A DNA stretch of 64,000 bases from a virus, in IMG/VR virus record IMGVR_UViG_3300017917_003766, positions 31,763-95,762 of that record; one strand, 5' to 3'. Positions 9,273 to 20,905 of this stretch are shown in pieces. The stretch's first letter is position 1. Every line of letters begins with the position of its first letter. A program made the translations under genes and the position numbers. The notes below the pieces were generated by a model. It saw only the letters and a list, made by a program, of their open reading frames with translations. It was not told where the DNA came from and did not search any database.

Positions 9273-12200
9273 TTATATACTACCCCAGTCATTACCTTCC
9301 ATATCCTGTATTTTAAATACAACACCGGCAGTAATGTTTTTTCTTATTATTGAATATACATCTTGTTTATTCATAAAGTTATCTAGTACAGTCCTTGGAA
9401 TCTTTATAATAACAAATCCACCTTTTGGATAGGCTTGTTGATCTGGAGGATATACATCCCAAAATGACATTGCCTCTTTTGCTTCTTTAAAAACCTTTTC
9501 TATATCCAAAGATCCATAAGATTCTACATTAATAGACTTATCAAACGTTGACTTGATGCCGCCACCTTTAATTCTTAAATCTATTAAATCAATTCCAGAT
9601 TCTGGAGTATTTTTTAGAACATGTATTAATCCTATTTGTATTGCAAGTGGATCATAATTAATACTATCATATGGATTAAATATATCATTATTATAAGTAA
9701 AGTGCACTACTCCACTAAATTCATACTCGCCTACGTGATCCCATGAATAAATATTTTCGCTAGAATAGTTTTTAACTTCTACTTTAGATGGTTTAATATA
9801 AATATAAAGAGGTTTTTCTGGTTCAATAGAATCTTGATTCAAGAATGGATTGATTGGAATCGGAACTCCATTTACGTGTTTTATTGGTATACCACTAGCT
9901 TTCACAGCGTAAGAAACTCTTGTTAAGTTTGGATTCTGATCTAAGTCTTTCAATAGGTCAACTATTCCAGTATCGCAATTTATGTTTCTTATATATGATG
10001 AATCCAAAACTTCCCAATCACTAGATTCATCTTTCCTAATTTCAATAAATATATACTGTTTTAAAATGCCTATTTTATTTACAGAGGGTTCAACATATGA
10101 TGCTATTGGTACTTGTGAAAGTTGTATCTTTCTTGAAGAAAGAAAATTCGGATACTCATTAAGTACATCTACGTATGGCTGCCCAAGTATTTGTGACCAC
10201 AAAACATTATCTATATCTAACGTAGAATAAGTTGCTCTTAGTATTTTATTATTATAGTTCTGAAGCCAACCAACCGAACCAAATTCTGGATCAATATATG
10301 TTTCTTTTACGAATGATCCAGACGTGATATACAGTGGCCATTGATCAAACTTAGACAGATTAGGTGGAATAGAAGAAAGAGATATTCTTGAAGACGGTAT
10401 ATATGTTGCGTGATATATAGGGCATGCTATTTTAACTGGAGCACTGGGTGGAGTAATGGTTGAAGTTGTTTTTGCGCCCAAGAAATCTGATCCGCCAACA
10501 TTACCATCGGCATCCACTGCCAAAACACCAATGTAAATATTTTCCGGTCCTCTTGATATATAATCTATATAGTAAAGCGTTTTACCAAGAAATTCTTTAG
10601 CGGAAACATCATAGAAGCCATAAATAACACCACCGTTATCTGCAATTTCGTTTTGCAGTACAAAGGCACCGTAGTCAATATTAAATTCAGAATTTGTTGA
10701 AGAATTACTTACAAAAGATTGTAAGTCTATACCATATGGTTTACCAAGTTTATCTGCAGCCGATGATGGCTGGCACAAAAGTAGCAAACCGTCTAAGGCG
10801 GTAACTGAATTTTTTGTTTTCTGGATGACTGATCCATCAGCCTTTAGTAGCCAATAGTTATTAAGAACAGTTGTGTCGCTTTTTGTAACATTTGAATTTT
10901 GATATATTAAAGATGAGGTCTCAAAAAATAACTTGTTTCCACTTTCTGATATATTTATAGATGAAGAGCTTATTGGATTTTTTGTTGCAGAAACAACATT
11001 GGAAACAGAAAGTGTTGATGGATTTATAGAAATAGTTTTTGCTGAAGTTAAATCGATTGTAATGGACTCGTCCTTGTATGTTGGTGTTGCGCCTGCGGTC
11101 AAATCGCTAAATCTTGAAAATGGTGGACTGTATGCCGTAGAGCTGAAATCAATTTTTGTAGTCGTTAAATCGATGGTAGATGTTCCAGAGAATGTTGGAT
11201 ATACGATAGACAATGGCTCTGTGGTAAACTTAACTGATTTTACGCCACTTAAATCTATTATTTCTGCTTTGTTTGGAGATATGTTTTCTATCTTTCCGAG
11301 ATATTCTATATTTAATAATAGCTGGTTTTGTCATTGAAATTAAATTATAACCAGTTTGTTCTGGGGAAAGGATCGCTTTATCCTGCCATTGTTTAAAAGC
11401 GTCTTTTGTTTTTCCTTTAAATGAAATATTAAAAGTAATTTTATTAATTGCGTATCCTTCCGCAAAAGACCCAAAACTGCCACCAAGAAGACTTCCTTTT
11501 AGCCTTAGAGAAACAACACCGCAATCAGCAAGGGGTTTTTTAATATCCATCTTTATTGTTGATAAAGAATAAGCTGTAGTCGATTTTATCAGCTGCGATT
11601 TTGCGTAGTTCATAGAATTGGTTGCGGAATCGTAGGCGTAAGACTTTGCTTCAATTATGCTTATTCCCTTATAGCTAGCAGACTTTGCAAAACGTCCGAC
11701 TTCTATAGATATACTGTTAACCATTACATCTTTAATTCTTGTTGCATCCCTGTATATTTCTGGAATAGCAACATAAATAGTATCTACGATTTGACTAGGT
11801 CCAGAGGTGCCAGTGTATGTAATTTTTTGAAAACTTAGATCAGTATTTACAAGCTCCCATATTTCTACAGCAGTAGCTGCATTTTGAATATATGGAATGA
11901 CATCCTTGTTTGAGCCCCCCTGTATTCTTTCTATAACGGCATTGTATCTAGCCGAATCGGTCTGCAGCATTTTTTTCCAAACTTCTCTAGCAAATAGAGA
12001 CTTTGTTTCGCTGTCAATTATTCCATCTTTTAGTCTGGCTTTATATTCTTGTTGGAATTTTATAACGGCACTTTTTGTTGCTTGATCGAATGATCTATTA
12101 AGCGGACATTCAAGCAGTGAGCTATTGGTTAATTTTGCTTCTCTTAAAGTTATCTGTATATATGCTATATACGCCGATAACATTCCGTGAAGCTCCCATT

Positions 12201-14997
12201 TGATAGTTCCTCGAAACATTACCCAATTGTATATCTCTTGTGTATATATAGTGATTTCTTGAACCAGATGATTCAACCTTGTTTAGTCTATAATCTCCGT
12301 TTAATCTATCATCAGCTAAGGCATATATTTCAGTCTGCTTTGGTGGCACTTCTGTTTCAATAGTTTGAAGAGTTGACCACTCTTCTGCAATATCGCTAAC
12401 AAGCACGCTTTCTGTTCCTATTTGCTGTGGTTGTATCTTATAAAATTCTTGTCTTGACAGCTTAGCATCATATGTTGCGGTTATTTCAGCAGACCAGTTT
12501 GCGCTAAAAGTTGTTGGAGATTCATTGGATTGCACATATGAATTAAATATTGAAAATTTAAATGGATATGATTGATATATATTTCTTGATGATATTTTTG
12601 ATGACAAGTTATCTTGCGTTGATTGAGAACTCTTATACACCCTGTCCCTTATTATGTACGCACCAAAACCGCCTGGTACAACAAATTTTGCAGATGGAGA
12701 ATTCGTGTACGCATATATTGGAGCTTGAATTGATCCAAAATCTAACTTAAATAATGAATATGAAGTTGGTATTTCTGAATCGCTTGCTCTTGTAGCATTT
12801 GATATTAAGACATCAGGATTTGTTAATTCAACATAAAACTCTGAATTAGTTGTATCTATTTCCTGTAGACTAATTGAATATTGATCTGACAAATAATCAT
12901 AAATAGATTTTTTATAAAAGTCTAATGCGGATGTGTTTTTTCCTGTTATGCTTTTTGCATAATTTAATTTGTTGTCTAGGTCTTTTACCAGTGTATAGGC
13001 AGAAGTTTTTTCTTCATCCAATAATACGTTTTGGTTAATCACATAAGAGCTATTCCAATTTGAAACGTGATAATACGACGATGCTCTAACGTCTTTTACT
13101 TTGCCAGAAAATATTCTAGACGTAAGAGCAACCGACACTGCGTTATACAGAAGTTTCATTGGTCCGCTCTATAGATGACGTAGATTGAAATGGTTCCTGG
13201 AGCGCTGATGTGGATCCGCTGTTGGCTATTGCATTATCAAACAGAGCAGACGGTTGATATATATCGTTACAGTATTTAAGAGTTGGAGCGGTCATCGCCA
13301 ATAAATTACCTTTGACTAGAGCATCTGCTGTTTTTGTATAACCAAAACCAACAAATATTGGTTTTCCTCTAGAGTTTTTTAAGATAATATTTTGGCTTGC
13401 AAGTGAACCTGTAAACTCTTTGACCATTTTATAGCTGAATAGTCCAAGAGTCAAAGTGCCAATGTTGTTCCTGCCAAATAGTGAATATATATTATATTTA
13501 ATACCATCCAATGTAACATCTTCAAACACTGAATTACTCAATGGCCAAGCTCCATTTTTATTTTCATCCAAGAAAAGATTATCTGTATTATACGTCCACG
13601 AATCTAAATCATATGTATCGGATGATAGAACGAGGGCAGGATCAATGTTTTCTGCCCCAGAAGATTGAGAAAGATCTAATACAATAGTGCCTTGTGTGTT
13701 TTCAATAAAATATTTTATTTTTTGACCCTGCTGTATAGTTATTGCCGAGCTTGGAGACCACGCCAATATATCAAAAAGTGCTAAATCAGAGTTAGAAACT
13801 TCGTCAATTGATACAAGCCAATATTGAGCTGATGTATTTACTCCAGATCCTATTGGATTGACATATGTATACTTGGACAAGTTAAACGGAGACTGCTGCA
13901 GCCTGTAAAATATATATGGATTTGCTGAAGCGTAGTTATTAGATGAAACCATCTGATCTTTTTGGGTTGTTGTGCATAAAACTGCACAGTTAACTACTTT
14001 TTGTTTTAGGTTAGATTCAGAATCTACTTCTTCTTGATCATTAACGGAAGAAACGTCTACCCTTTTTAATACTTTAGTAATCAATCTCCAGTTAAAGGTT
14101 TCATATGTTCTGTTGTCGGCGATAGCTTTTTTGGGTACTACTATTTCAAATCCGTCTGCTGAAGAACTGTTGTTTATAATATTATTTTTAAAACTAACAG
14201 ATTTTTTAGAAAATATTTTTTTATTTCTAACGGAATTGTCTACAGCAAATGACTCTTCTAAAACCTTATTGAACAAAGCAACGCTGTTTATATTTTCCTT
14301 ATACTGCGGCACAACTGAAGTAATTGATTCGCCAGAAGATAGACTAACCTTATCGTATACCAACTGAAGATTTCTTGGATGCGGATCTGCAAATAAGACA
14401 ACTATTTTAAATGGCCTATTTGATCTTTCAGCGTAAACTTCTTGATCTATTTGATCTAAAAGAATTCTATATTTTCTTAATCCAGTGTTTGGATCAAGAT
14501 ACTCTTGATTATTTTCATCTACTACTTTTATCGATTTTGGAATTTTGTTTTCTTCTATAAATGAGTTTAGATCATCAATCAAAAAAGAATCCGTTGGTAG
14601 CATCGTATAGTATTTAGAAATATAATATGAATGAACAAACATTCTGTTTTTAATTTCCTGGGCAGTGTACCTAGTATCGAGTGTTGGATGGTTTATGAAT
14701 AAATCAGAAATACTAATGTCATCAGAATCAAATACTGTATTTCCATTTTCATCTTCTAAGATACCTAGTTCATTGGCGTAAACTAGCTTACTTTTTGATT
14801 CTCCGTGGACTGGCATTTATTTCTGTAGAGTAGGAATTTTCTGGAATAAAACCAGATAAATCGGTTACTGACAGATTATTAGCCGGACTTATCGGCTTTG
14901 AGGAAAACCAAGCTAAACCAGCTGACTTATCATCAATTGGAAGTTTGTTTACTTTTTTAAAAGTAATTCCAGTTTCTAAGTTTAGCGGTTTAACCAT
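9273..14997 (-). CDS. Giant tail/baseplate protein with peptidoglycan-binding module and four CGG sites (1906 aa)
   Basis: Conventional calling gives four overlapping fragments (14788-14997, 13143-14816, 12122-13159, 11230-12276) plus 9273-11213. Reading four CGGA sites as +1 shifts (residues 65, 611, 937, 1233) joins them into one 1906-residue protein. The start ATG 14997 has an AAGGAT ribosome binding site. Residues about 955-1005 match a PG_binding_1-type helical repeat: FDQATKSAVIKFQQ, then KDGIIDSETKSLF. The rest is beta-rich, with a GATPTYKDES segment near 1290. The gene sits downstream of the baseplate core genes. I infer a tail-tip or baseplate protein that contacts the cell wall. Confidence 0.7.
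11295..11298 (-). other. CGGA recoding site 18 (+1)
   Basis: In-frame CGG after TCT, residue 1233 of the 9273-14997 gene. Triplet reading ends about 22 codons on. The four-base reading leads directly into the long 9273-11213 frame, whose nominal TTG start has no ribosome binding site. Confidence 0.85.
12184..12187 (-). other. CGGA recoding site 17 (+1)
   Basis: In-frame CGG after TCA, residue 937 of the 9273-14997 gene. Triplet reading ends at a stop about 20 codons later. The +1 frame runs straight into the peptidoglycan-binding-like module, which begins about 18 residues downstream. Confidence 0.85.
13163..13166 (-). other. CGGA recoding site 16 (+1)
   Basis: In-frame CGG after GAG, residue 611 of the 9273-14997 gene. 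Triplet reading stops after seven more codons (TAA). The four-base reading continues into a 325-codon open stretch. Confidence 0.85.
14802..14805 (-). other. CGGA recoding site 15 (+1)
   Basis: In-frame CGG after CCA, codon 65 of the 9273-14997 gene. Triplet reading stops after four further codons (TAA). The +1 frame stays open for 545 codons to the next site. Confidence 0.85.
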
Positions 14998-15002
14998 TGA
15001 TA

Positions 15003-18000
15003 TTATTTATCCTTTTTTAAATTAATATATTCAGATATGAAATATGGAGTAGATCCCAAAAAGCCAGCTTGATACTGCTCGTATCTAGAGATCGGCAGCC
15101 ATGTTGGTGGCGTCCAATCTGGAGTGGAACCAGAGGAAACAACCAACTGATCATTATAGTAACTGGTTATAAACCTAGGAGTTGAGTATGTATCTATTGA
15201 TTCTTCTGGATTAAAGTTAATAACATCAACCATTTTAATATCCTGTATATAATTAATATCTATATTATCATAAGATTCATGCCAGTAACCTATGTCGCCA
15301 GCCACTGGCGTAGCGTCAGATGAGTACGTTTTATTAAAGTCCGACTCAACAACCACATACCAATAACCAGGCTGAGTCCTATCCATGCTTACAATCGGAC
15401 CTATTGAGAATCTTCCATTATTATCAGAAAAGACTATACCAGAATTACCAGAAAAACTGGCGGAAGATGAATAATCCTGATTCTCTATCGCTGCATATGG
15501 AGTTCTTCCTTTTCTCCAGTAAATAACTACATCTTTTTGTGGAGTGTTATTTTTTGATGCTATTCCATCAACAAACACTGAAGACACGCCGTCTGCTTTT
15601 ACCGTTGATGGATCGACGGCTATCGAAATTGAATAATCCTGTTTATATCTAGAGTGAATTGTGTAAGAATAGCTCTTACTAAAACTAGAATTTTCTGAAC
15701 CAGAACCAACTACTGTTATTGAATCTTTTAATGTTGAGTTTACAGGTGTAGACTGTGAATACACCGCTTTTGTTATTGCATATCCATCAGCATTAGTGGT
15801 GACTGTTGATGGCTGAATGTTTAAATAGCCGCTTGATATAGAAAATTCTTGATATGGTTTTGGGTTTCCATTAATATCTAATGACACTATTGATATGGTT
15901 ATATAATCTTTTCCGTCATCCATTATATTATACGGAGATATTTTTACATCAGCGGTATCAAATGCGTATTCGCTGGCGGAAGCAATGACGTATCCTTTTT
16001 CTAGTAGCGAATCTGTTTCCCCAAGAGTTATTCCTATTGGAGTTGTGTGTTCGTAATTAGCTATTTCATAAACAATTTCGTAAAGAAGTGGTGTACTCGG
16101 TGTAGCATCAAAGACGATCTTAGAATAGTAGTTTGATCCAGAAAGAATACTGTCTATATAGTATGAATTTCTTACTCTATACTTTATAGTATAGTTTCTA
16201 TCTTGATTAAAAATTGGCGTAGAACTCTGAATAGAAATAACATTATTAGATGAGTCTAATTCAGAATAGAGAGTTACGCCAGTAACCCCATCCACAATTG
16301 ATACATCATATACATCAGAATATGACAGGTAAAAAGAATCTTCAAAAGATGGTTTTATACTTTCTGTATTATAAAAATCAAGTTGTCTTGGAGTAGCTGG
16401 ATCTTCAAATGCTGTTTCTTTAAACAGCACATACGGCGTCGATTCATTCTGCTTTCTTGCGTTTACGTATACTGGTGCACCAGCTTGAGGAACTTCTGAT
16501 AATGTAATTTCTTTCAATTTACCAGTAAATGTTTCCTTTTTTGGTAACGCATAAACATAGTATTCTTTTTTATCTAAGTGCATCCACCCAGTATTGATTC
16601 TTGCTTCTAGCTTGGCATCATAGAGCCTTCCTCTTGCAATAAAATTATTAAATACAGTAGTATTTCTATCTAAATCATATTTTTCAACTATTGCATTTGA
16701 AGGATAGTTTATTCTCTTTGTATTATACAAAGAATTTTCAAGTATGTCATTTATACTATTGGGTTTTAGTACATAATTTTTATTAAGGAATGGATTAACT
16801 ATTTTTTGTTCTGACCATATCAAAACATTAATATCTTCTGGATCAACTATAGTGATGTTTTCAAAAAAGTATTCAAACTTTGAAGACCCAGATATCCCAA
16901 ATGTTTCTCTGGTTATTTCTGGAACTATTATAACATCTTGATTTTTGCTTGGTACAAATTCACCATTTTCTTTTTTATATCCCACATATCCATATTCATC
17001 TATATAGCCAGTAATAGGAGTTGACATTAGTGTAAATGGCTCCCAGTTAACTAATGTTCTTGGATAAATTTCTCCATTTTCAAGTCCAATTTTTATCAAA
17101 GAAGGAGTGCTTGAGTAGGGATATGAAATCTCCGAGAAATAAGTATTTGCTGTTGCGGAATTAGAATATGTTTTAAAAACTATATTTGGAGAAGATGGAA
17201 CAAATACAGTGTTTTTTATTGCTGGATCATAGACAACGCCACCATAGCCCAAATAGGGAGATGATCCTACACCATATCCAAGCGCAGCGGTGTCTTGTGG
17301 TTTTATATTTTTTATATTTATACTTCCAGGTGTCGCACCAACTGGATAAATTATATTTTTTACAATTGCATTTTGATCTATTTCATAATCTACCGCTGGA
17401 GAAGATGAATTTGAGTTAAGAAGTATTTTCCTACTATTTAATGAAGTTTCTTTTGTTTTTGTTTGTAGTGACCACAATTTAGATGTTGCCTCTACCGTTA
17501 CAGTGGATACAAGATTTGGAGTGGCAGATATAGCTGGAGTAGATGATCCGTAATTCAATACATTATTTGGACGATTTGAAAATCTAATAACAAAATCATC
17601 AGACTGAGGTGGCGTTGCGTATTCTGTTCCATTCCATGCTCCAAGTCGAAGAATCAAATTTAATATATGATTAAGATTTAATTGAGAAATATTTACATTA
17701 TTTACTTTATTCAGATATCTCTTTAATGTATTTTTTTCTCTTATGATTAAATCACTAGAAGTAAATCCTTCTGTATTAAAAATATTATAAGAATTCCATT
17801 CATAGATATTTTTATTGGTTCCGTTCCTCTGTTCTATTATTCTTTGGATAAATTAATTCTGAGGCATAAAAGACAGTTGGTGTCGCATAGTTACCATGTG
17901 GTGTTGCATGAAATTCCAAAGTGTAGTTTATGGTAGCTGGAGGATTATCATATTCTTTTATTGTATAATCTGAGTTGTATGTATAGCCAATGTTTACTGG

Positions 18001-19697
18001 GTAATAACCTGGCGTTGATCCAATGATTTTTCTTCCTGTTGCTACCAACTCTGTTTCAAAGTAAACTGGTGTAGCGTCTGTTTGCCTAATCGAAAGACGG
18101 AGATCATCCTGATCACCTATACCTGGTTGATAGTATGGGGTATCTATATCATCATCATAGTATCTAGCAGAAAGTCTACCAACTCCATCTTGCTGTAAAC
18201 CAGCATAATCCCATATGGCTTCATCAAACTTAAAGTATCCCCAGTTATTTGGATAGTTTATATTAAGTTCTTCTACAAGTTCTACAAATTTATTTGTTGG
18301 ATTACCATCTGGATCAAAATATGGTGTTGAGCTAATGATGTCATTTATTTCTAGAACTTCTGGTGTTGCACCAGCGTAATTTGCATCTGGTGTTGCACCA
18401 AAAGCTTTCCATAAATTAAGCTCTCTTCTCAATGTCTTTTTGAATGATTCTTTATCGGTTCCTATTGGATTCTTAAACGCATCTAAAATTCTTTCTTTAA
18501 ACGAATCGTTTTCTTCAAGATACAATCTCGTTACACCAACTCTCAAGCCAAGCTCGTCAAACCAGTTAAATTTTTGAACTGGTATTTGGTTTAGGTTAAC
18601 TAAACCTGTGTTTTCATTTTTTGCCTGTAATACATAGTATTTCTGAAGAGTAAGTATTTCTCTATTAATTGGATTGTGATAAAAAACATAGTCAGTTTTT
18701 TTTGAATTAAAAAAGTCTACAATGTTATCAACTCTTGCTAATTCAATCTGATTCCCTAAAATCCTGTGAAATGTTGTATTTACATTTGTTGAAGAATATA
18801 CCCAAGAAATTTGGTCTACATTTGCTCTATCAACAAAAGAATTAATTCTTAATAAATCTAATTCTCTATCAAAACCATCAAGATGTTCACCCACTAAAGC
18901 ATTGACAAATTTTCCAGCTGTTGTTTGTGGAATAAATAAATCTGGTGTTGCTTGATTAAAAGAATCTTTATATAAAGACATCCATGACGGAAATTTTTTC
19001 AATATATTTTTTGCTGACTGAGAAAGAACTGGAGAAACTGGATCTGCTATTGCGACTTCTACAAGAAGAACAAAACTAAGAACACCAAGATCAGTTAATT
19101 CTGTATCTATAGCTACTTCAAATTTTGCGTATCTTTTTGTATCTTTCGATAATAAAATTGAAGCTAAAGCTGTAGACTCTGAAGAACTTGACAAAAAGAA
19201 TGGACCGATCTACACTATCAGACTCATATACGTTAAACGTAAATGTTATATTTTCAATACTATTTAATGATGACGAAAATGCACCCTTAAATGTTCTTAT
19301 ATCTACTCTAGAAGATGTGTCTACAAATCTGGTTAAATTTGCTATATAACCATCAGGTGTAAAAATTGGCGTAGACGGTATATCGGGATCAAAAACAAAA
19401 TTTCCATCTTCAATAGAATCATAATTAAATACATAAAACTGACCAGAATTAGAATCCTGTACTATCTCTCCGATAATTTGTTACTTGATAGGCACCAGGT
19501 ACTGTTGGTGTAGCATCGGATAAAACTTGAGTTCCAGTAAAAGTGAAATCAGATAAAGAGTTTAATCCAGTTGTAGATCTAGTATAAGAGTAATTTGTAT
19601 AGTACTTATTTGTGTATAGGTCAATAGGTTCAGTACTCCAGACTTTTCCATCTTTAGAAAAATCTGAAGTAACGAAACTAAGCAAATAAGTTTTCAT
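15003..19697 (-). CDS. Giant tail/fibre protein with Ig-like region and three CGG sites (1563 aa)
   Basis: Fragments 19449-19697, an unassigned stretch 19204-19448, 17812-19194 and 15003-17657 join into one 1563-residue protein through CGGA, CGGT and CGGA at residues 76, 164 and 625. The ATG at 19697 has a TAGGAGC ribosome binding site. Residues about 240-500 resemble the alpha/beta middle of phage tail proteins that bind baseplate wedges. Residues about 1200-1420 contain Ig-like (invasin/Big-type) strands such as TTNADGYAITKAVYS and VDPSTVKADGVSSVFVDG. The protein has an unusual excess of [A/S]-T-P tripeptides, about 29 by eye. The region between 19201 and 19448, which lacks a called gene, is filled completely by this reconstruction. 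I infer a tail fibre or baseplate arm. Confidence 0.7.
17820..17823 (-). other. CGGA recoding site 14 (+1)
   Basis: In-frame CGG after GAA, residue 625 of the 15003-19697 gene. Triplet reading stops two codons later (TAA). The +1 frame is open for 938 residues, including about 54 codons upstream of the first possible start (TTG 17657). Confidence 0.87.
19204..19207 (-). other. CGGT recoding site 13 (+1)
   Basis: In-frame CGG after GAT, residue 164 of the 15003-19697 gene; the fourth base is T. The four-base reading enters the 17812-19194 frame three codons before its nominal TTG start. It also explains the otherwise start-less stretch between 19204 and 19468. Confidence 0.82.
19469..19472 (-). 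other. CGGA recoding site 12 (+1)
   Basis: In-frame CGG after TAT, codon 76 of the 15003-19697 gene. Triplet reading stops after six more codons (TAA). The +1 frame stays open for 87 codons up to the next in-frame CGG. Confidence 0.85.
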
Positions 19698-19707
19698 TTA
19701 TAAGCTC

Positions 19708-20895
19708 CTATACGGCATCTAGCCATACGCTATATTCTGAGGTAATTCCGTGTTCTGGATGAATAAACATCAAATGCTGACAGGGTCTACTCATTGAAGA
19801 GAAGTACTCTTGGGCATAGGTGTTGCTGCTCTCTGGAGAGCCAGAAACTCTTAGTATAGTACTGCCGATTGTCATTTTAAACTGCTGATGGTAGTGACCC
19901 ATAAACACATCGTCGAAATGCTCTGGTATCGCTCCGTCTTTCCATCCCATTATCTTTTTGTAATATCCATAGTATTGAGCTGGAGCTGGCAGTTGGTCAC
20001 CGTGTATCAAAAGGCTAGAGTAATTTCCAATATTGTCTACGGCATACCAATTTCTTTCGCCCTTACCATCTGGTATATTGAAAGTAATTCTTTCCTCTTT
20101 TTTGAAGATAAGCTCCAAAATCTTGTAGAGAAGTCTATCCATGTTAGTTTCTGGATCATGAGATTTTCTCATTTTACCGCCAACAGCACCGTGATTACCT
20201 ATAATCCCAGTTACATGAACTCTTTTGAAGTTTTCTAAAGCTGTCATCAAAAACTTTGATAATATCTTTGGGCCATTAATTCCGACTTGTCTATACAATC
20301 CAGAATCTATAAGATGACTTTGCCCAGCAAAAATTTCTTCTCCTTCAACTATGTCACCCAATAACCATACGTGAAGATCATCTACATTATGATGTAACCT
20401 TTGAATCTCAGTAATTTCCAAAAGTTTTTCTGTATATAGTTCTATTCTTTTCTCAAGAACTTCTGTATTGTAAGATGGAGTTACCTTTCCCATTTGCCAG
20501 TCGGCAAAAACAGCAACAGCAGTTTCTGGAGTATTATGCTTGTTTGATTTAATATTTGGAGCTTTTACTTTTGGTAGCTCAAAGTTTGAGAAAGCGTCAA
20601 ACGCTGCCTGATAAACAGAAACAACAGCCTCATCTTTTACATTTTTATACTTTTCTGCTAATTTTGCCAAGCGTCTATTTTCAGATCTTAAGAACAGAGA
20701 ATCTCCATCTGAAACAGAGCCAACAAATTCCACTTCTTGCTGATTAGTGTCCTGTTCATTCTCTGATACTTCAAACTCTTCATGTAGAATCTGACCAGGA
20801 AAATCCTTATATCCCTCTGCCAACATTCTGGCGTGTGTCATATTCTTTGCTTTTATAACTTGCTTTTTTGTAACTAAATAAGATTGTTCTGACAT
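19708..20895 (-). CDS. Calcineurin-like metallophosphoesterase (395 aa)
   Basis: Intact 395-residue protein with an AAAGGAT ribosome binding site before ATG 20895. Residues 125-370 carry the metallophosphoesterase motifs in order: FADWQ (divergent first motif, usually DxH), LLGDIVEG (GDxxD-like), GIIGNHG (GNH[E/D]-like), LIHGDQ and FMGHYHQ (GHxH). The metal-binding Asp, Asn and His residues of the later motifs are kept. The first 110 residues are a helical extension not part of the fold. The substrate cannot be read from sequence; family members act on phosphate mono- or diesters, including nucleic acids. Its place between baseplate genes, with 10-base spacers, indicates co-expression with virion proteins. 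It contains no in-frame CGG although several CGG trinucleotides lie out of frame. Confidence 0.85.
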   Translation of the reverse strand: MSEQSYLVTKKQVIKAKNMTHARMLAEGYKDFPGQILHEEFEVSENEQDTNQQEVEFVGSVSDGDSLFLRSENRRLAKLAEKYKNVKDEAVVSVYQAAFDAFSNFELPKVKAPNIKSNKHNTPETAVAVFADWQMGKVTPSYNTEVLEKRIELYTEKLLEITEIQRLHHNVDDLHVWLLGDIVEGEEIFAGQSHLIDSGLYRQVGINGPKILSKFLMTALENFKRVHVTGIIGNHGAVGGKMRKSHDPETNMDRLLYKILELIFKKEERITFNIPDGKGERNWYAVDNIGNYSSLLIHGDQLPAPAQYYGYYKKIMGWKDGAIPEHFDDVFMGHYHQQFKMTIGSTILRVSGSPESSNTYAQEYFSSMSRPCQHLMFIHPEHGITSEYSVWLDAV

Positions 20896-20905
20896 TGGTT
20901 ATCCT

